The position numbers and the translations under genes were made by a program. Shown here in pieces: positions 26,832 through 36,257 of a DNA stretch of 64,000 bases (positions within the stretch are counted from its first letter, which is position 1; the number at the start of each line of letters is the position of its first letter). Source of the DNA: Granulosicoccus sp045106475 (GTDB lineage Bacteria; Pseudomonadota; Gammaproteobacteria; Granulosicoccales; Granulosicoccaceae); contig JBGCEO010000001.1 of assembly GCA_045106475.1 (NCBI GenBank), forward strand, positions 36,516-100,515, in the 5' to 3' direction. A model generated the notes under the pieces. It saw nothing but the letters and a program-made list of their open reading frames with translations, had not been told where the DNA came from and searched no databases.

Positions 26832-28246
26832 GTGAAGAATACGTTTGGGTCATCGATGATGATCAATCGATACGATGGGTACTGGAAAAAACACTTAAGC
26901 AGGCCGGCATGCAAGTCAATGTGTTTGACTCTGCAGACGAAGCTCTGGACGCCATAAGAGGTAATGCACTAGCACCCGATGCCGTTATTAGTGATATACG
27001 CATGCCGGGTTCCGATGGCCTCTCGCTCTTAACCCAGTTAAAACGAACGCACCCGGAAACGCCGGTGTTGATAATGACTGCCTTTTCTGATCTGGACAGC
27101 ACTGTATCCGCTTTTGAAGGAGGAGCATTCGAATACATTCCAAAACCATTCGATGTGGACACCGTCATAGAACAGGTTAGACGCGCCTGCAATACGCAAA
27201 AGGAACAGCAAGCGGTACAACCCAGCTCTTCGAAGTCAAAACTTCCTTCAGAACAAGAAGAGCCGGCAGAGTTGATCGGTGATGCGCCGGCGATGCAGGA
27301 TGTATTCAAAGCGATCGGCAGACTCTCACGATCAAAAATTACGGTGCTGATCAATGGAGAGAGTGGGACTGGTAAAGAGCTGATTGCACACGCACTCCAT
27401 CGGCATAGCCCGCGCTCAGCAAAACCATTCGTCGCTTTGAATATGGCCGCAATTCCACATGATCTAATGGAATCTGAACTATTCGGCCACGAAAAAGGAT
27501 CATTCACAGGTGCCCAGAGCACTCGCATAGGACGTTTTGAACAATCCAATGGTGGCACCTTGTTCCTGGATGAGATTGGTGATATGCCAGCCACTTTGCA
27601 AACACGTTTGCTGCGAGTTCTGGCAGATGGGCAGTTCTATCGCGTCGGTGGCCACGTGCCTATTACCGTAGACGTCAGGATAATTGCCGCAACTCATCAG
27701 GATCTTGAAACCCTGGTGGAAGAGAAACGCTTTCGCGAAGATCTTTTTCACCGCTTAAATGTAATTCGGATTGAAGCCCCGCCGTTACGCAAAAGGCGTG
27801 AAGATATCCCCAGGCTTCTCAAACACTTCTTACTCAAAGCAGCCGAAGAACTGGGTGAAGAGACCAAGCTCATGAGCCCCGAGTTCGAGTCCCACGTGTC
27901 ACAGTTGATATGGCCCGGCAATGTCAGGCAACTGCAGAATACGGCGCATTGGCTGACAGTAATGGCTAGTGCTCAGGAACTGACTATCGAAGACCTGCCA
28001 TCACAATCGGACGACGCACCCACAACCCGCGAATCAGACTGGGAAAGCGGTTTAAGACAGTGGGCTAATCGCCAACTAATGGACGGAGAGATAGATCTGT
28101 TGGGTAAGGCCCAACCCACTGTTGAAAAAATTCTAATTCAATGCGCACTGAACAAGACGCAGGACAGACGGCAGGAAGCTGCCCGTCTCATTGGCTGGGG
28201 TCGAAATACCCTGACACGAAAAATCAAGGAACTGAACATCGATTGA
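26828..28246 (+). CDS. ntrC: Nitrogen regulation response regulator NtrC (GlnG)
   Basis: A 472-residue sigma-54 activator. The receiver domain carries the acceptor Asp56 in VISDIRMPGSDG. The AAA+ domain has Walker A GESGTGKE, the sigma-54 contact loop as GSFTGA rather than the usual GAFTGA, and Walker B LFLDEIGD. A Fis-type helix-turn-helix ends the protein (RQEAARLIGWGRNTLTRKI). It is coupled to ntrB by a 4-base overlap. It probably binds the boxes at 16896, 16927 and 25594. Confidence 0.96.
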   Translation: MSEEYVWVIDDDQSIRWVLEKTLKQAGMQVNVFDSADEALDAIRGNALAPDAVISDIRMPGSDGLSLLTQLKRTHPETPVLIMTAFSDLDSTVSAFEGGAFEYIPKPFDVDTVIEQVRRACNTQKEQQAVQPSSSKSKLPSEQEEPAELIGDAPAMQDVFKAIGRLSRSKITVLINGESGTGKELIAHALHRHSPRSAKPFVALNMAAIPHDLMESELFGHEKGSFTGAQSTRIGRFEQSNGGTLFLDEIGDMPATLQTRLLRVLADGQFYRVGGHVPITVDVRIIAATHQDLETLVEEKRFREDLFHRLNVIRIEAPPLRKRREDIPRLLKHFLLKAAEELGEETKLMSPEFESHVSQLIWPGNVRQLQNTAHWLTVMASAQELTIEDLPSQSDDAPTTRESDWESGLRQWANRQLMDGEIDLLGKAQPTVEKILIQCALNKTQDRRQEAARLIGWGRNTLTRKIKELNID

Positions 28247-28304
28247 AAGGTCATAGTTAAGAGCCAACCACCCCATCTAAAAAAACATAGAGCGATGGGC
28301 AGGT

Positions 28305-28988
28305 TTACTCTCTTAGCACACCGGCGCAATTCGAATTAGCTGAAGAGACATCCCACTCGCCGTCTCTGGTGCAGGCTATTGCATACGCCCTGTGCACACG
28401 AAAACGTCCACTACTGGCATGACCGTCATCAAGCTTGAAATCCAGCTGCGAGAGTATGTTTACCGGAATCTGATCACCTGTGTAAATTTCGTGAGTGGGG
28501 CTTTGTGTTTCGATAGCCTGAGCACTGTAACTGATCTTGTAATAACCATTGAATGGGTTTTTGGGGCAGGTCTGAGGTCCGCAACTAAGATCAGTTGCCG
28601 AACCTATAGCACTCTGTGAGCCGTCATACTGACCAGCGATAAATCCTGCCAATGCAAGCTGCTGCCAGACACCGGCACGCTCTTGCGAATCATCAATACG
28701 GCCATTGCCATTGCCCGGTAAAGCTGAGCTATCTATTTGTGTTCTCGCACTGGAAAAGTCACCGGGTATTGATCGGTATCTTTCCTGAAAAGAAAACCAG
28801 GCAGTACGGATGCCCGATACGTCCGTACTCATGGCTCGCACTCGAGCACTGTCTATCAGGGCCTGACCTTTGAAAACACCACCCAGGATCAGACCAATGA
28901 TGATCAGTACTATGGAGAGCTCTACCAAGGTAAACCCCTGTTGGCACAAACAGAACCGGGTATGTCGCTTCTCTGAAGTGTTAAACAC
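28305..28988 (-). CDS. Type IV pilin-like/pseudopilin protein
   Basis: A 227-residue protein with a class III signal: a short basic lead, then the prepilin peptidase site QQG/FTLVELSIVLIIIG with Glu at mature position +5. The hydrophobic helix runs to about residue 45. The C-terminal globular part contains cysteines at CGPQTCP and in the last 30 residues, likely disulphide-bonded. The GTG start is well supported by a perfect AAGGAGG at 28996-29002, 7 bases upstream. No secretion or pilus genes are nearby, so the assembly system is elsewhere. It converges with ntrC across 58 bases. Confidence 0.85.
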   Translation of the reverse strand: MFNTSEKRHTRFCLCQQGFTLVELSIVLIIIGLILGGVFKGQALIDSARVRAMSTDVSGIRTAWFSFQERYRSIPGDFSSARTQIDSSALPGNGNGRIDDSQERAGVWQQLALAGFIAGQYDGSQSAIGSATDLSCGPQTCPKNPFNGYYKISYSAQAIETQSPTHEIYTGDQIPVNILSQLDFKLDDGHASSGRFRVHRAYAIACTRDGEWDVSSANSNCAGVLRE

Positions 28989-29323
28989 TCTACGGCCTCC
29001 TTATGTGCTGCATTCGTGAGTGGGTTCGTTAACTCCCTTGACCAAGAATAATCAAGCCAAGCCTGGCATACAAGTGCAACATCCGAAAAAACTATATTTA
29101 TATACAGTTATTGAGGTATTAAAACACTGCAAGTGCAGGTTCCGCCCCAGGCAAACAGGCAAGCACTCAAGCTCAATGCGACTGAACAGATCCACGATAC
29201 TCGGCAGTATAATTACTCAGCACATGCATGAAAATACCATCTACAACCATTGAAAAAATATACAAACAGCTCGCTCTGTCCATAGTATGCTGCTGAGTAC
29301 AGAATTTAGCTAAAAGGCTAGGA
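28989..29323. other. Divergent intergenic region, no gene seen
   Basis: These 335 bases lie between the divergent pseudopilin and LacI-like sensor genes. Apart from the two ribosome sites (AAGGAGG for the pilin; AAGG about 8 bases before 29324) I see no gene, RNA or strong repeat. A-T rich tracts near 29085-29115 and 29248-29265 could be promoter regions. Confidence 0.5.
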
Positions 29324-31033
29324 ATGAATAGCAGCGCCTGTACGGGCAGACGACCACTGATAGCGCTGATAAGTAATCAGTATCTGGAATTTCACAAGGA
29401 TATTGCTGCCAAGCTCAACCAGCAGCTCAAAGAAGCAGGCTTTGGGTTGATCTGCGTATCAGCAGGTCCATTGGAGCCAGCCCCAGGAGCAGCCACATCA
29501 GACCTGACCACTCGCAATGCCTTTTACGACGTAAGCCAGCGCTATGATGTAGCAGGTTTTGTCATATTGACAGCCACCATCGGAAATCATGCAGCTGCCA
29601 GTCAGCTGGAAGCTTTCGTAAAGCAGTATACCCATAAACCGGTTGTGAGCTTTGGCATTGATGTTCCCGGTATTGCCAGCGCTGCCATTGACAATAAACA
29701 GAGTATGTCTGTGTTAATGGAGCACATGACCAAAGACCCTATGCGGCAACGATTTGTGTTTATACGCGGTTACCCTAATATGCCCGATTCTTCCCGTAGA
29801 GAAGAATCATTCAGAGAAATTCTGAATGAAAAAGGCATCTCTGTTGATGAGTCTCTTGTTGTAAACGGCAACTTCATGACCGCTGACTCGTATTTTGCAA
29901 TGGATAAGCTTTTGCAGAGAACCCGGCAGATAGATGCGGTTGTAGCAGCCAGCGACCAAATGGCACTAAGTGCAGTACACGCACTACGAAAACACGGACT
30001 AAGTGTCCCTGATGATGTCATCGTTTCAGGATTTAATGATGGACTTTCTTCCAGCGGATCATTACCACCAGTCACAACTATTACCTACTCAATCATGGAA
30101 CAGGTAAAGCGTACTGTTGATAGCTTAAAGCAACAGATTGAAAGTGGTATTTTCCAACATCCGACTCGCGCAGCCTTGCATTGTACAACCAGGCTCGTGA
30201 TCAGAGAGTCCAGTGATCTGGATAAACAGTCTAACAACGCTATTACAGCAGCTAATAACAGCCGTCTATTTGACGCCCAGCACTTTCAATCGTCGATAAT
30301 CAGCGAGTTATCAACGCTGAAACCACCCAGCGAAATCAATGTTCAAGAGGTGGTCGACGATATAGTTTCCATGCTGGTTAACGGTAGCGAAGAGTGTAAC
30401 GCCAGACTGAAACAAGCCTTGCAGCGTTTGCATAATCACCCTGACGATATTTACTGGTGGCGACATTTACATTATCAACTGGGCTCGGGACTACAACAGT
30501 ATGGAACGGTCGGTCAGTCGCCACAAGCCTTATGGCTGATCTCAAAGACACTGTCACAAATTCATGAAACGCTCTGGAATGTTGAAGCATCCTTGCAATT
30601 TGAAGAATCCAGATTTCAAGAAGTGCAGTTTCGATTACGCTTGAATCTAAACGCCAGCACAAGCCTGCAACAGCTTAAGGATACCCTCGTACAGCTGGCG
30701 AACTGTTATCCAGGCCTGCTTGCCTTTTTATGCCTGTATGACAACCCCGGCAAGCAGCCGGACGCTACCGCAACTCTTGCCTTTCAGTTTCCGGCCAACC
30801 TGCTGGATTACCCAGACACCAAAAGCTTTCCAACAAAGGATATTTTACCCCTGGGCTTCTTACATGAACACAACGAAGGCCCTTTTATCATCGAGCCTCT
30901 ATGCTCCGGACTCACCCATCTCGGTTACATTGTGTTTGAAGTAGCAAACCCTGCCTACAGGGCAAAAGTGAATTCAACGGCCTTGGCAGACAACATCAGT
31001 GCCTCACTATGGCGTATTTTTAGTACGTCCTGA
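29324..31033 (+). CDS. LacI-type ligand-sensing protein without DNA-binding domain
   Basis: A 569-residue cytoplasmic protein. Residues about 8-290 form a LacI/GalR-type sugar-binding fold (RPLIALISNQYLEFHKDI, DAVVAASDQMALSAVHALR, VPDDVIVSGFNDG). There is no N-terminal helix-turn-helix and no signal peptide. Residues about 300-569 form a second region with a coiled segment (ASLQFEESRFQEVQFRLRLN) and a possible GAF-like end. In other bacteria similar sensor halves precede GGDEF or kinase outputs; none is present here. It may act by protein contact. The stop is one base from the convergent FMN reductase gene. Confidence 0.75.
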   Translation: MNSSACTGRRPLIALISNQYLEFHKDIAAKLNQQLKEAGFGLICVSAGPLEPAPGAATSDLTTRNAFYDVSQRYDVAGFVILTATIGNHAAASQLEAFVKQYTHKPVVSFGIDVPGIASAAIDNKQSMSVLMEHMTKDPMRQRFVFIRGYPNMPDSSRREESFREILNEKGISVDESLVVNGNFMTADSYFAMDKLLQRTRQIDAVVAASDQMALSAVHALRKHGLSVPDDVIVSGFNDGLSSSGSLPPVTTITYSIMEQVKRTVDSLKQQIESGIFQHPTRAALHCTTRLVIRESSDLDKQSNNAITAANNSRLFDAQHFQSSIISELSTLKPPSEINVQEVVDDIVSMLVNGSEECNARLKQALQRLHNHPDDIYWWRHLHYQLGSGLQQYGTVGQSPQALWLISKTLSQIHETLWNVEASLQFEESRFQEVQFRLRLNLNASTSLQQLKDTLVQLANCYPGLLAFLCLYDNPGKQPDATATLAFQFPANLLDYPDTKSFPTKDILPLGFLHEHNEGPFIIEPLCSGLTHLGYIVFEVANPAYRAKVNSTALADNISASLWRIFSTS

Positions 31034-31034
31034 A

Positions 31035-31574
31035 CTACACCAGCTTCATTACCACAATACGCAGTTTTTCTGCCCATTCCGGATCGCTTAAGCTTTGCGT
31101 TTGCGCGTCGAATACAGCATTAAATGAGGGTATGGATATACTCCCTTTAACGTCCGCAGCAAAGTGCGGAGCAGCTTCCAATGCCAACTTCAAAACTCTG
31201 GCACCCCCTCTTGCACCGGGTGAGGTGGACAATAGAACTGTCGGCTTGTCTTGGAAAACTTTAGCTTGAATGCGCGATGCCCAGTCAAAAATGTTTTTAA
31301 AGGCGACTGAATAACTGCCGTTGTGTTCTGCGTAGGCTATCAAGAGTGCATCAGCCGCACCAATCTGATTAAAAAATGAATGCGCCAAGGGTGGAATTCC
31401 ATCCTGATTCTCTCGATCTATGCTGTAAATTGGCATTTCAAAATCATTTAGATCAAGAATCTCTACCACAACATCTTTCTGCGCTTCTGAGTGCAATACA
31501 GCCGCAGCATAGGTAAGCAATTGCTTATTGATGGACTGCCGACTGTTGCTTGCAGCAAATGCTAAAACTTTCAT
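31035..31574 (-). CDS. NAD(P)H-dependent FMN reductase-like flavoprotein
   Basis: A 179-residue flavodoxin-fold reductase. FMN phosphate binding is indicated by ASNSRQSINKQLL after the first strand. The family segment YAEHNGSYSVAFKNIFDW lies mid-protein and LLSTSPGARGGARVLKL nearer the end. Members use NAD(P)H to reduce FMN, quinones or azo compounds; the substrate cannot be fixed. It follows after 53 bases of non-coding sequence on the same strand as asnS but is transcribed upstream of nothing else, so it may be monocistronic. Confidence 0.85.
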   Translation of the reverse strand: MKVLAFAASNSRQSINKQLLTYAAAVLHSEAQKDVVVEILDLNDFEMPIYSIDRENQDGIPPLAHSFFNQIGAADALLIAYAEHNGSYSVAFKNIFDWASRIQAKVFQDKPTVLLSTSPGARGGARVLKLALEAAPHFAADVKGSISIPSFNAVFDAQTQSLSDPEWAEKLRIVVMKLV

Positions 31575-31627
31575 AACGTTCTTTTAACTCCAACAGCCAA
31601 GTTCATGGCTCCACTTATCCATGATCG

Positions 31628-33022
31628 TTAAAAAGGCGCACTACGTGGCACACGAGGAAACGGGATAGCATCCCGAATATTCTCCATACCCGTTACGTAG
31701 TTCAACACTCGTTCGAAGCCCATACCAAAGCCTGCGTGTGGGGCACTGCCATAACGTCGAAGCTCACGATACCATTCAAGCTCTTCACGTAAACCTTGTT
31801 TGTCCAGCTTCTCATCCAAAACAGACAAGCGCTCCTCGCGCTGACTGCCGCCAATGATTTCACCGATACCTGGTGCCAGCACGTCCATCGCAGCCACGGT
31901 TTTACCATCATCATTTTCCCGCATATAAAATGCTTTGATCTCTTTTGGATAGTTTTGCAGGATGATAGGTCGCCCCACATGTTCTTCAGCCAACCAACGT
32001 TCATGCTCCGATTGTAAATCAAGCCCCCAGCTAACCGGAAACTCAAACTGCTTGTTCGATTTCTCCAGCAAGACAATGGCATCTCCATAGTCCATTCTTT
32101 CAAATCTGGATTCAGCCACATGCTGAAGGCGAGTCAAGGCCTGCTTGTCGATGCGTTGAGCAAAAAAGGCCATATCATCTTCGCGCTCCTCCAGAACAGC
32201 CTTGAACAAATACTGCAGAAAATCTTCAGCCAAATCAGCATTGTCATCCAGGTCGGCAAAAGCCATTTCGGGCTCGACCATCCAGAATTCTGCCAAGTGA
32301 CGACTGGTGTTGGAGTTTTCTGCACGGAATGTCGGGCCAAAGGTGTAAACCTTACTTACCGCCAGCGCATAGCTCTCTGCGTTAAGTTGCCCGGATACCG
32401 TTAAAAAAGCTTCCCGCGCAAAAAAATCCTGGTCAAAGTCAACACCACCCGAAGAGTTCTTTGGAGGGTTCAGAGCATCCAGCGTGCTAACACGAAACAA
32501 CTCGCCGGCACCCTCGCAGTCACTGGTGGTAATCAAAGGCGTATTAACCCATTGGAAACGACGCTCCTTGAAATAGCGATGGATGGCACTGGACAAAGTG
32601 GAGCGCACACGACTGATTGCACCAAAAGCATTGGTTCGCGGACGCAAGTGGGCTACCTGCCTCAGGTATTCGAAGGTGTGTCGCTTTTTAGCAATCGGAT
32701 ACTGTTCGGGATCATCAACCTCCCCGACTATCTTGATATCGGTGGCATGAACCTCTACAGATTGACCCTTGCCTTGCGACGCTACCAGCGTTCCGGTTAC
32801 GTGAATGGCGAAGCCTGCACTAATTTTCACTACATCACTTTGATAGTTGGACAGGCTTTGATCTGCAATCACCTGCAAGGCGTCAAAACAGGACCCATCA
32901 TAAAGCGCTATAAAGGATAAGCCTGCTTTCGAATCGCGCCGGCTCCGAGCCCAGCCCTGTATGTCTACCACTTGACCTTCGGGCACAGTGTCGAGTATGT
33001 CAACGATGTCTAGCTTGTTCAT
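31628..33022 (-). CDS. asnS: Asparaginyl-tRNA synthetase
   Basis: A 464-residue class IIb synthetase that charges tRNA-Asn. The N-terminal OB-fold is indicated by GQVVDIQGWARSRRDSKAG. Class II motifs follow: FKERRFQWVNTPLIT (motif 1), FGPTFRAENSNTSRHLAEFW (motif 2) and GFGMGFERVLNYV (motif 3). Its start overlaps the stop of holA by 4 bases. Direct AsnS charging implies that a GatCAB route is not needed for Asn-tRNA here. Confidence 0.96.
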   Translation of the reverse strand: MNKLDIVDILDTVPEGQVVDIQGWARSRRDSKAGLSFIALYDGSCFDALQVIADQSLSNYQSDVVKISAGFAIHVTGTLVASQGKGQSVEVHATDIKIVGEVDDPEQYPIAKKRHTFEYLRQVAHLRPRTNAFGAISRVRSTLSSAIHRYFKERRFQWVNTPLITTSDCEGAGELFRVSTLDALNPPKNSSGGVDFDQDFFAREAFLTVSGQLNAESYALAVSKVYTFGPTFRAENSNTSRHLAEFWMVEPEMAFADLDDNADLAEDFLQYLFKAVLEEREDDMAFFAQRIDKQALTRLQHVAESRFERMDYGDAIVLLEKSNKQFEFPVSWGLDLQSEHERWLAEEHVGRPIILQNYPKEIKAFYMRENDDGKTVAAMDVLAPGIGEIIGGSQREERLSVLDEKLDKQGLREELEWYRELRRYGSAPHAGFGMGFERVLNYVTGMENIRDAIPFPRVPRSAPF

Positions 33023-34062
33023 GCGGGTATCTTCGAATGTGACTTGATAGGGAGTTCGCCGTTGCCTGCCAGCTGCGTAACCAATGTTTCAAAGCCATCC
33101 CAAACTGACCCGGGAGCTTGACCCTTGATTTGTCGATCCAGATTTGAGCATTGAGATAACATTGATAACCATGCCGGCGCTTGATGCCTTGCCAATGCCG
33201 TTTTCAAGGGCCCGGCCCGATTTGCCCAAACGCCAGCAGATTTCAATGCAGCCTCAAGCGCAACTCCTGCGGCGGTTGCCTCAGCAGCGCGTGCAGCCGC
33301 GCGTATTTCCTGGGTCAATGACCACAAAATAAGCACCTCGGCAACGGCTTCATCGCGCAAACCTGCCAACACTCGCAACGCGCGCAAGCTCTGACCATTT
33401 AAGGCAGCGCTCGAGAGATCTGCGATCGAATAGCGCGCACTATCAGCAACAGCACTCATTACCTGATCACGGGTCAATGAGCCTGCCGGATACAGCAGGG
33501 CAAGTCGTTCAACTTCCTGATTAGCTGCCAACAGATTGCCCTCTACTCTCTCTACGATCAAAGATAGCGCGTCAGATTCGGCACGCAGGCCATGCTTCAA
33601 CAACCTTTGTGCTAACCAGGGGCCAAGCTGAGCCGGCGCAATTGGCCAGAGCGCCATAGTCACGCCGATCTTGTCTATGGCCTTGAACCAAGCACTGTTA
33701 CTGCCACCACGATCAAGCTTTGCGCTGGTCACCAGAAGCAGGACATCGTCGGGTGGTGCCTGACAGTACTGTTTGAGCACCTCTGAGCCGGCTCGACCTG
33801 GCTTACCTGTCGGCAGGCGTAATTCGATCAGTCTGCGCTCAGCAAATAGTGAAAGACTATCTGCAGACTCGCGAAAAGCTGACCAGTCGGCATCCTCTGT
33901 AGCTACTATCACTTGTCGCTCATCAAAACCGGCCTGTTTTGCACAGACCCTCAGGCGATCACCGATCTCCATAATCTGCAAGGGCTCATCGCCGTGCAAG
34001 AGGTATACGGGAGCTAATGAGCGTTTTAAATGGGCTTCTAGCTTATCTGGATAAAGTTTCAT
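33019..34062 (-). CDS. holA: DNA polymerase III delta subunit
   Basis: A 347-residue clamp-loader subunit that opens the beta clamp. The start MKLYPDKLEAHLKRSLAPVY followed by LLHGDEPLQIMEIGD is the usual HolA N-terminus. The middle has LLLVTSAKLDR and the C-terminal part has the collar-type helices (LFRAL-like LRALRVLAGL and VLILWSLTQEIRA). The reading frame stays open 150 codons upstream, but that extension lies antisense to pyrD and has no HolA sequence, so I use the ATG at 34062. It overlaps asnS; holA more often follows lptE. Confidence 0.9.
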   Translation of the reverse strand: MKLYPDKLEAHLKRSLAPVYLLHGDEPLQIMEIGDRLRVCAKQAGFDERQVIVATEDADWSAFRESADSLSLFAERRLIELRLPTGKPGRAGSEVLKQYCQAPPDDVLLLVTSAKLDRGGSNSAWFKAIDKIGVTMALWPIAPAQLGPWLAQRLLKHGLRAESDALSLIVERVEGNLLAANQEVERLALLYPAGSLTRDQVMSAVADSARYSIADLSSAALNGQSLRALRVLAGLRDEAVAEVLILWSLTQEIRAAARAAEATAAGVALEAALKSAGVWANRAGPLKTALARHQAPAWLSMLSQCSNLDRQIKGQAPGSVWDGFETLVTQLAGNGELPIKSHSKIPA

Positions 34063-34146
34063 GGCGGCACAGGCGTTCTGAACGTGTAGCATACCGAATC
34101 CTATGGCTACACCGCTAAACTGAACGTGGAAAACGCAAACTTTTCG

Positions 34147-35172
34147 ATGCCTCCCAAAGATGTCCTTTTTTCTCTGGGTAGGGCAATTCTGTTCGAAATG
34201 GATCCCGAAAAGGCGCATGACCTGGCGCTGAGCTTGCTCAGTCGCAAACCGGTCAAGCAATTGATCAATCGCAGATACAACAGCGATCCCGCCTCCATCG
34301 AGTGTCTTGGACAGACTTTCGACAATCGAATTGGCCTGGCCGCCGGGCTGGATAAAAATGGGGATTACATCGATGCCCTCGGCTCGATGGGGTTCGGACA
34401 CATAGAAATTGGCACTGTTACACCCAAACCACAGCCAGGCAATGCTCGACCGCGCATATTCCGACTCCAGCAACACGGCGCTCTGATCAATCGCCTCGGC
34501 TTTAACAATGCAGGTGTGGAGCATCTCGTCAAACAGGTGCAGAAGCGAACCTACAAGGGAAAACTGGGTATCAACATCGGCAAGAACCTCAGCACACCAC
34601 TGGACGAGGCGCGCTACGACTATCTATTTTGTCTGGAGCGCGTTTATGCCCATGCTGACTACATAACAGTGAATATATCTTCTCCCAATACGCAAGGATT
34701 GAGAGACCTGCAGCATGGAGAACGCCTCGCAAGCTTGCTCAGTGCTTTAAAAAACTCACAGAGTAAACTGAGCACCGAGCACAATCGATACGTCCCAATC
34801 GCTATCAAGATTGCACCCGATATGACTGATGAGGAGCTGGATGAATTCTGCCAGGCAACTCTGGATCATGAGATCGATGCAATCATCGCTGGCAATACGA
34901 CCAACCAACGAGATGCAGTCAGTACACATCTTTACGCTCGCGAATCAGGCGGTCTAAGTGGTGCACCCTTAAGAAGTCTGGCCAATGACCGCCTGAAAGC
35001 GGTAGCCGCCAGAATTGGCAATAAAGCTGCATTGATTGGTGCCGGCGGGGTTAGTTGTGGCAATGATGCGCAAGCAAAAATAGAGCTTGGCGCTACACTG
35101 GTGCAGCTTTACTCCGGCCTGATCTACCATGGCCCGGCGCTGATCCGCGATTGCATTGCTTGCACGCGATAA
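34147..35172 (+). CDS. pyrD: Dihydroorotate dehydrogenase (quinone), class 2
   Basis: A 341-residue membrane-associated flavoenzyme of pyrimidine synthesis that passes electrons to quinone. The N-terminal membrane-binding helices are followed by GLAAGLDKNGDYIDALGSMG. The catalytic serine region is NISSPNTQGLRDLQ. Later come IAGNTTN and the FMN-phosphate site LIGAGGVSCG. The ATG at 34147 matches family length; a GTG at 34126 would add seven residues. It is divergent from holA. Confidence 0.94.
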   Translation: MPPKDVLFSLGRAILFEMDPEKAHDLALSLLSRKPVKQLINRRYNSDPASIECLGQTFDNRIGLAAGLDKNGDYIDALGSMGFGHIEIGTVTPKPQPGNARPRIFRLQQHGALINRLGFNNAGVEHLVKQVQKRTYKGKLGINIGKNLSTPLDEARYDYLFCLERVYAHADYITVNISSPNTQGLRDLQHGERLASLLSALKNSQSKLSTEHNRYVPIAIKIAPDMTDEELDEFCQATLDHEIDAIIAGNTTNQRDAVSTHLYARESGGLSGAPLRSLANDRLKAVAARIGNKAALIGAGGVSCGNDAQAKIELGATLVQLYSGLIYHGPALIRDCIACTR

Positions 35173-35266
35173 TCAGCACCGCCAAACAAGCGACCAACAC
35201 TAAAAACGCTCTTCCCATAGTCAATTATCCAAGCCAGTTGATACAAATACCCAAGGAGTTCCTAGC

Positions 35267-36226
35267 ATGACTACCATTGATGTTTTCAACGGCGATGCGG
35301 ATGGCATTTGTGCCCTGCACCAACTGCGCCTGGATACCCCCCGGGACAATGTGTTGATCACCGGCGTCAAACGCGACATCGCTCTGGTTAAACAGGTGCA
35401 AGCTGCTCCGGGGGATGCGGTGACAATTCTGGATGTGTCGCTTGATAAAAATCGAGATGCGCTAAAAGACGTGCTTGCAGCTGGCGCAAGTGTTGTCTAT
35501 GTGGATCACCACTTTCCCGGCGACATACCAGAACATGAAAAGCTGAGCACGCATATCGATACGGCTGCAGAAACCTGCACCGGGTTAATTGTTAATGACA
35601 TGCTTAATGGTGCGCATCTGCTGTGGGCGGTAACTGCGGCATTCGGCGACAACCTTCTCAGCACAGCTACCAAGGCCGCTGAGCCTTTGAACCTCAAGGC
35701 GCTTGAGCTGGAACAGTTAAATACGTTGGGCACTTTGCTTAACTACAACGGTTACGGTTCTACTCTGGATGATCTTTTCTTCCCGCCCGCAATTCTCTAT
35801 GAGCGAGTAAAACCTCATAGCAGTCCGTTTACTTTTATTAATGAAGATTCTGCCTTCAAGACGCTAAGCGAAGGTTTCGCCAGTGATCATGAGCGCGCCA
35901 CATCCATCAAGGCAGAACGTAGCACGGCTGCCATCGCTATTTTTGTCTTTCCAAATGATCCCTTTGCCCGTCGAATAAGCGGCGTGTATGCCAACGAGCT
36001 GGCACAACAATCTCCCGACAGAGCACATGCCCTGCTCAGTGAGCTGGACGATGGCAGCTATCTGGTCAGCGTTCGTGCACCATTAAACAATCGCACGGGA
36101 GCTGATGAATTGTGCCGCCAGTTTGATACCGGAGGTGGTCGAAAAGCCGCTGCCGGCATCAACCAGCTACCCGCCAGTGAGCTGGAACGATTTGCGCAGA
36201 GCATGGCAAATCAGTTTCAGAGCTGA
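35267..36226 (+). CDS. DHH-family phosphoesterase-like protein
   Basis: A 319-residue protein. It begins with the metal-binding motif FNGDADGICALHQL and has TILDVSLDKN and the DHH signature VVYVDHHFPGD. The C-terminal part carries a DHHA1-like glycine motif (FDTGGGRKAAAGI). Relatives cleave phosphodiester bonds in short RNA, cyclic dinucleotides or related molecules; which applies is unknown. The ATG has AAGGAG about 8 bases upstream. It sits alone between pyrD and a convergent deacetylase gene. Confidence 0.8.
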   Translation: MTTIDVFNGDADGICALHQLRLDTPRDNVLITGVKRDIALVKQVQAAPGDAVTILDVSLDKNRDALKDVLAAGASVVYVDHHFPGDIPEHEKLSTHIDTAAETCTGLIVNDMLNGAHLLWAVTAAFGDNLLSTATKAAEPLNLKALELEQLNTLGTLLNYNGYGSTLDDLFFPPAILYERVKPHSSPFTFINEDSAFKTLSEGFASDHERATSIKAERSTAAIAIFVFPNDPFARRISGVYANELAQQSPDRAHALLSELDDGSYLVSVRAPLNNRTGADELCRQFDTGGGRKAAAGINQLPASELERFAQSMANQFQS

Positions 36227-36257
36227 TCTCAGTCTAAAAAAGGCCGCCAACTACCTA

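Noticed and set aside
26863..27594. 243-codon open frame antisense to ntrC
   Set aside because: It lies wholly inside ntrC on the opposite strand, has no recognisable domain and no ribosome site; ntrC is clearly the real gene.
34063..34524. N-terminal extension of holA through the pyrD start
   Set aside because: The extra 154 residues are antisense to pyrD and unlike HolA, whose normal N-terminus begins at 34062.
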